A program made the position numbers and the translations under genes. Of a DNA stretch of 64,000 nucleotides, positions 62,224-64,000 are shown piece by piece. The notes beneath the pieces are model-generated. The model worked only from the letters and a program-made list of their open reading frames with translations, was not told the origin of the DNA and searched no databases. Position 1 is the stretch's first letter. Each line of letters opens with the position of its first letter. The DNA is from LH-M37 sp965602855 (GTDB lineage Bacteria; Pseudomonadota; Gammaproteobacteria; SZUA-229), in NCBI GenBank assembly GCA_965602855.1, contig CBFCZV010000003.1, positions 1 to 64,000 on the forward strand, given 5' to 3'.

Positions 62224-62735
62224 GTGGTTAAAAGTCGATTCTCTGATAGAAATAGTGGGTAAATAGTTAATTTTTAAGCATTTAGTGCTTATTTCAGGTT
62301 GACCGTAGGGCTGCATTTTGACAGACTTGCCCCTGTTTATACCAGCGCAAGCTATTATAACGATTAAGGATTTTTCGACTGACTCGATTTAAGCGCAGTC
62401 GTTAAGGGAAGTTCCCAGGCTGTGATTAGCGGGGAAGCGCCACGAATAGCGTGGCCAGCAGGCCTCATTGGGAGGTCGGTGCAATGAATTTACATATTCG
62501 CATTACTGTTTTGGTTGCGAATAGTGTCAATAAAAGAAAACAAATAAACAATATTTAATGTATATCTCATCTTTATTTGCCGGAATCAATTTCACATTGC
62601 CTGAACTAGCCGTGTTGGGAGCCTTTGTCTCTCTATTTAGCACGCTATCTGTTCTGGCTTTAAGTTATGTGCGCCTACCAAAAATGGCCGCCATCGGTGG
62701 ATTAGAGCTGAGATCAACTTCAGGTTTAATGAAAA
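62224..62735 (+). promoter_or_regulatory. rne leader and rluC/rne divergent promoter region with consecutive hairpins
   Basis: This 512-base gap separates rluC from rne. A TTGACA at 62318-62323 and TATTAT at 62353-62358 are candidate promoter elements, though the spacing is too long for one pair. At 62439-62455 GCCACG and CGTGGC make a 6-bp stem with loop AATAG; at 62461-62477 GGCCTC and GAGGTC make another 6-bp stem (one G-U pair) with loop ATTGG. In E. coli, hairpins in a long rne 5' leader let RNase E cut and limit its own mRNA; I infer an rne5-like element here from position and structure. A 62558-62869 frame also crosses it but overlaps rne and is not called. Confidence 0.45.
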
Positions 62736-64000
62736 ATGAAAAGAATTTTAATCAATGCGACTCAGAAAGAAGAGATTCGCGTAGCGATGGTCGATGGCCA
62801 GCAGCTCTACGATCTAGATGTCGAAATTTCCTCACAGGGACAAAAGAAAGCCAACGTTTACAAAGGTAAAATTACCCGCGTAGAGCCCAGTTTAGAAGCG
62901 TGTTTCGTCGATTACGGCGCAGAACGACACGGTTTCCTGTCTTTTAAAGAAATATCACGCAGTTACTTCACCGAAGCTGGGCTCAAAGCCAGTGGTCGTC
63001 CGGATATCCGTACCGCCATTGCTGAAGGCACCGAAGTCGTTGTTCAAATTGAAAAAGAAGAGCGCGGTAACAAAGGTGCGGCCTTAACCACGTTCATCAG
63101 TCTTGCTGGACGTTTCCTCGTGCTGATGCCTAATAATCCTCGTGCCGGTGGTGTTTCACGCCGTATCGAAGGCGAAGATCGCAATACCATTCGCGAAGCC
63201 ATGAGTCAGCTCAATATACCCGATGGTATGGGTATGATCGTGCGTACCGGTGGTATTGGTCGTTCTGTTGAAGAACTGCAATGGGATCTGGACTATTTGT
63301 TGCAACTTTGGGAAGCCTTCGAGGGTGCGGCGAAAGATCGTCCTTCACCTTTCCTGATTTATCAGGAAAGCAACGTCATTATCCGCGCTTTGCGTGATTA
63401 TTTCAGAAATGACATCACCGAAGTACTGATTGATTCACCAGAAGTGTTTGAGACTGCCAAGCAGTTTATCGAGCAGGTGATGCCTAATCGCATCAGTAAG
63501 ATCAAGCTCTACGAAGATACCGTGCCGATGTTCAATCGCTTCCAGATTGAAAATCAGATCGAATCAGCTTATCGTCGTGAAGTACAACTACCATCGGGTG
63601 GCTCGATTGTGGTCGATCACACCGAAGCACTGATTTCTATCGATATCAACTCGGCACGCGCTACCAAGGGTAGTGATATTGAAGAGACGGCAACCAACAC
63701 TAACCTTGAAGCCGCTGATGAAATTGCACGTCAATTGCGTTTGCGTGATCTGGGTGGTCTGGTGGTAATTGATTTCATCGATATGATGTCGAACAAAAAT
63801 CAGCGTGCGGTGGAAAAACGTTTAAATGATGCCGTGGCGATTGACCGCGCTCGCGTACAAATTGGCCGTATCTCACGTTTTGGTTTGATGGAAATGTCAC
63901 GTCAGCGCCTGAAACCGTCACTGGGCGAAGCGACACAGATTGTATGTCCTCGTTGTACCGGTAATGGCACCATCCGCACGGTTGAGTCACTGGCTTTATC
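62736..64000 (+). CDS. rne: ribonuclease E, N-terminal part (runs off window)
   Basis: Main mRNA-decay and rRNA/tRNA-processing endonuclease and degradosome scaffold. The ATG at 62736 opens a frame without stop to the window end (421 codons). It begins MKRILINATQKEEIRVAMVD, then an S1 RNA-binding domain (about 36-118), the 5' sensor/RNase H-like regions, and the DNase I-like catalytic part with SIDINSARATKGS and LVVIDFIDM holding the metal aspartates. The zinc-link C404-P-R-C407 falls at the same residue numbers as in E. coli RNase E. The C-terminal scaffold is outside the window; RNase G is less likely given the neighbourhood with rluC. Confidence 0.95.
   Translation, partial: MKRILINATQKEEIRVAMVDGQQLYDLDVEISSQGQKKANVYKGKITRVEPSLEACFVDYGAERHGFLSFKEISRSYFTEAGLKASGRPDIRTAIAEGTEVVVQIEKEERGNKGAALTTFISLAGRFLVLMPNNPRAGGVSRRIEGEDRNTIREAMSQLNIPDGMGMIVRTGGIGRSVEELQWDLDYLLQLWEAFEGAAKDRPSPFLIYQESNVIIRALRDYFRNDITEVLIDSPEVFETAKQFIEQVMPNRISKIKLYEDTVPMFNRFQIENQIESAYRREVQLPSGGSIVVDHTEALISIDINSARATKGSDIEETATNTNLEAADEIARQLRLRDLGGLVVIDFIDMMSNKNQRAVEKRLNDAVAIDRARVQIGRISRFGLMEMSRQRLKPSLGEATQIVCPRCTGNGTIRTVESLAL

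Noticed and set aside
62558..62869. A 103-codon frame in the rne leader whose first 45 residues include a hydrophobic stretch.
   Set aside because: It overlaps the conserved rne start by 134 bases in another frame, becomes basic and low-quality there, and crosses the leader; no good ribosome binding site. Could be an upstream frame at most.

Overview
This window is chromosomal DNA from a gammaproteobacterium, moderately AT-rich in its intergenic regions. Several gene orders are typical of that class: trxB then ftsK-lolA-rarA; smc-zipA-ligA; nrdR-rib genes-nusB-thiL-pgpA; and rne facing rluC-HAD phosphatase-sppA. A chemotaxis operon shows that the cell is probably motile. FtsK, ZipA, LolA, a TonB-dependent receptor and RlmD fit a Gram-negative cell envelope and gammaproteobacterial housekeeping. 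I cannot name the genus. I see no tRNA, rRNA, CRISPR array, insertion sequence or prophage.

Layout. 1-8.9 kb: end of an NTF2-like gene, a candidate 28-residue membrane peptide, the leftward operon trxB-FemAB-like-aat, then rightward ald, ftsK, lolA and rarA, closed by a very strong 23-bp-stem terminator. 9.0-20.9 kb: chemotaxis region. It starts with a CheY-like gene broken by one in-frame stop, then an intact cheY preceded by a 25-bp tandem duplication, then cheA, a ParA ATPase, a lysine-rich STAS protein, cheR, cheD, cheB, a short CheZ-like coiled-coil protein, a chemoreceptor with a CheR-tether-like tail, cheW, and a response regulator with a degenerate GGDEF domain. 20.9-31.3 kb: ettA (leftward), then a rightward run glyA-nrdR-ribD-[HslV-like]-ribE-ribBX-ribH-nusB-thiL-pgpA-retropepsin. 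31.5-34.2 kb: an SCP2-domain gene, then a radical SAM/Cys-rich (ArsS-type) gene with its two usual glycosyltransferase-like partners. 34.2-36.9 kb (leftward): queF, an FGGY kinase, cysZ, slyX. 37.1-43.4 kb: smc, zipA and an unusually divergent NAD+-dependent DNA ligase. 43.4-52.8 kb (leftward): an HD-domain protein, a CHASE2-adenylate cyclase, and a TonB receptor/periplasmic binding protein/BarA-like hybrid kinase trio. 52.9-55.1 kb: cysM and rlmD. 55.1-59.4 kb (leftward): CHASE2-Ser/Thr kinase, PP2C phosphatase and FHA protein, a self-contained phosphothreonine signalling cassette. 59.6-64 kb: leftward rluC-HAD-sppA and divergent rne, whose long leader contains consecutive hairpins; rne runs off the window.

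The most unusual points are: (i) the ParA/lysine-rich STAS pair inside a chemotaxis operon, which suggests ParA-type positioning of chemosensory arrays with an undescribed adaptor; (ii) the CheZ-like protein that keeps the Asp-x-x-x-Gln phosphatase signature; (iii) a proteasome/HslV-fold protein inserted in the riboflavin operon; (iv) the receptor-binding protein-hybrid kinase trio; (v) two CHASE2 sensors with different outputs 10 kb apart; (vi) the divergent ligase; (vii) the response regulator interrupted by a single nonsense codon. All functional calls rest on motif recognition by eye; no database search was run.
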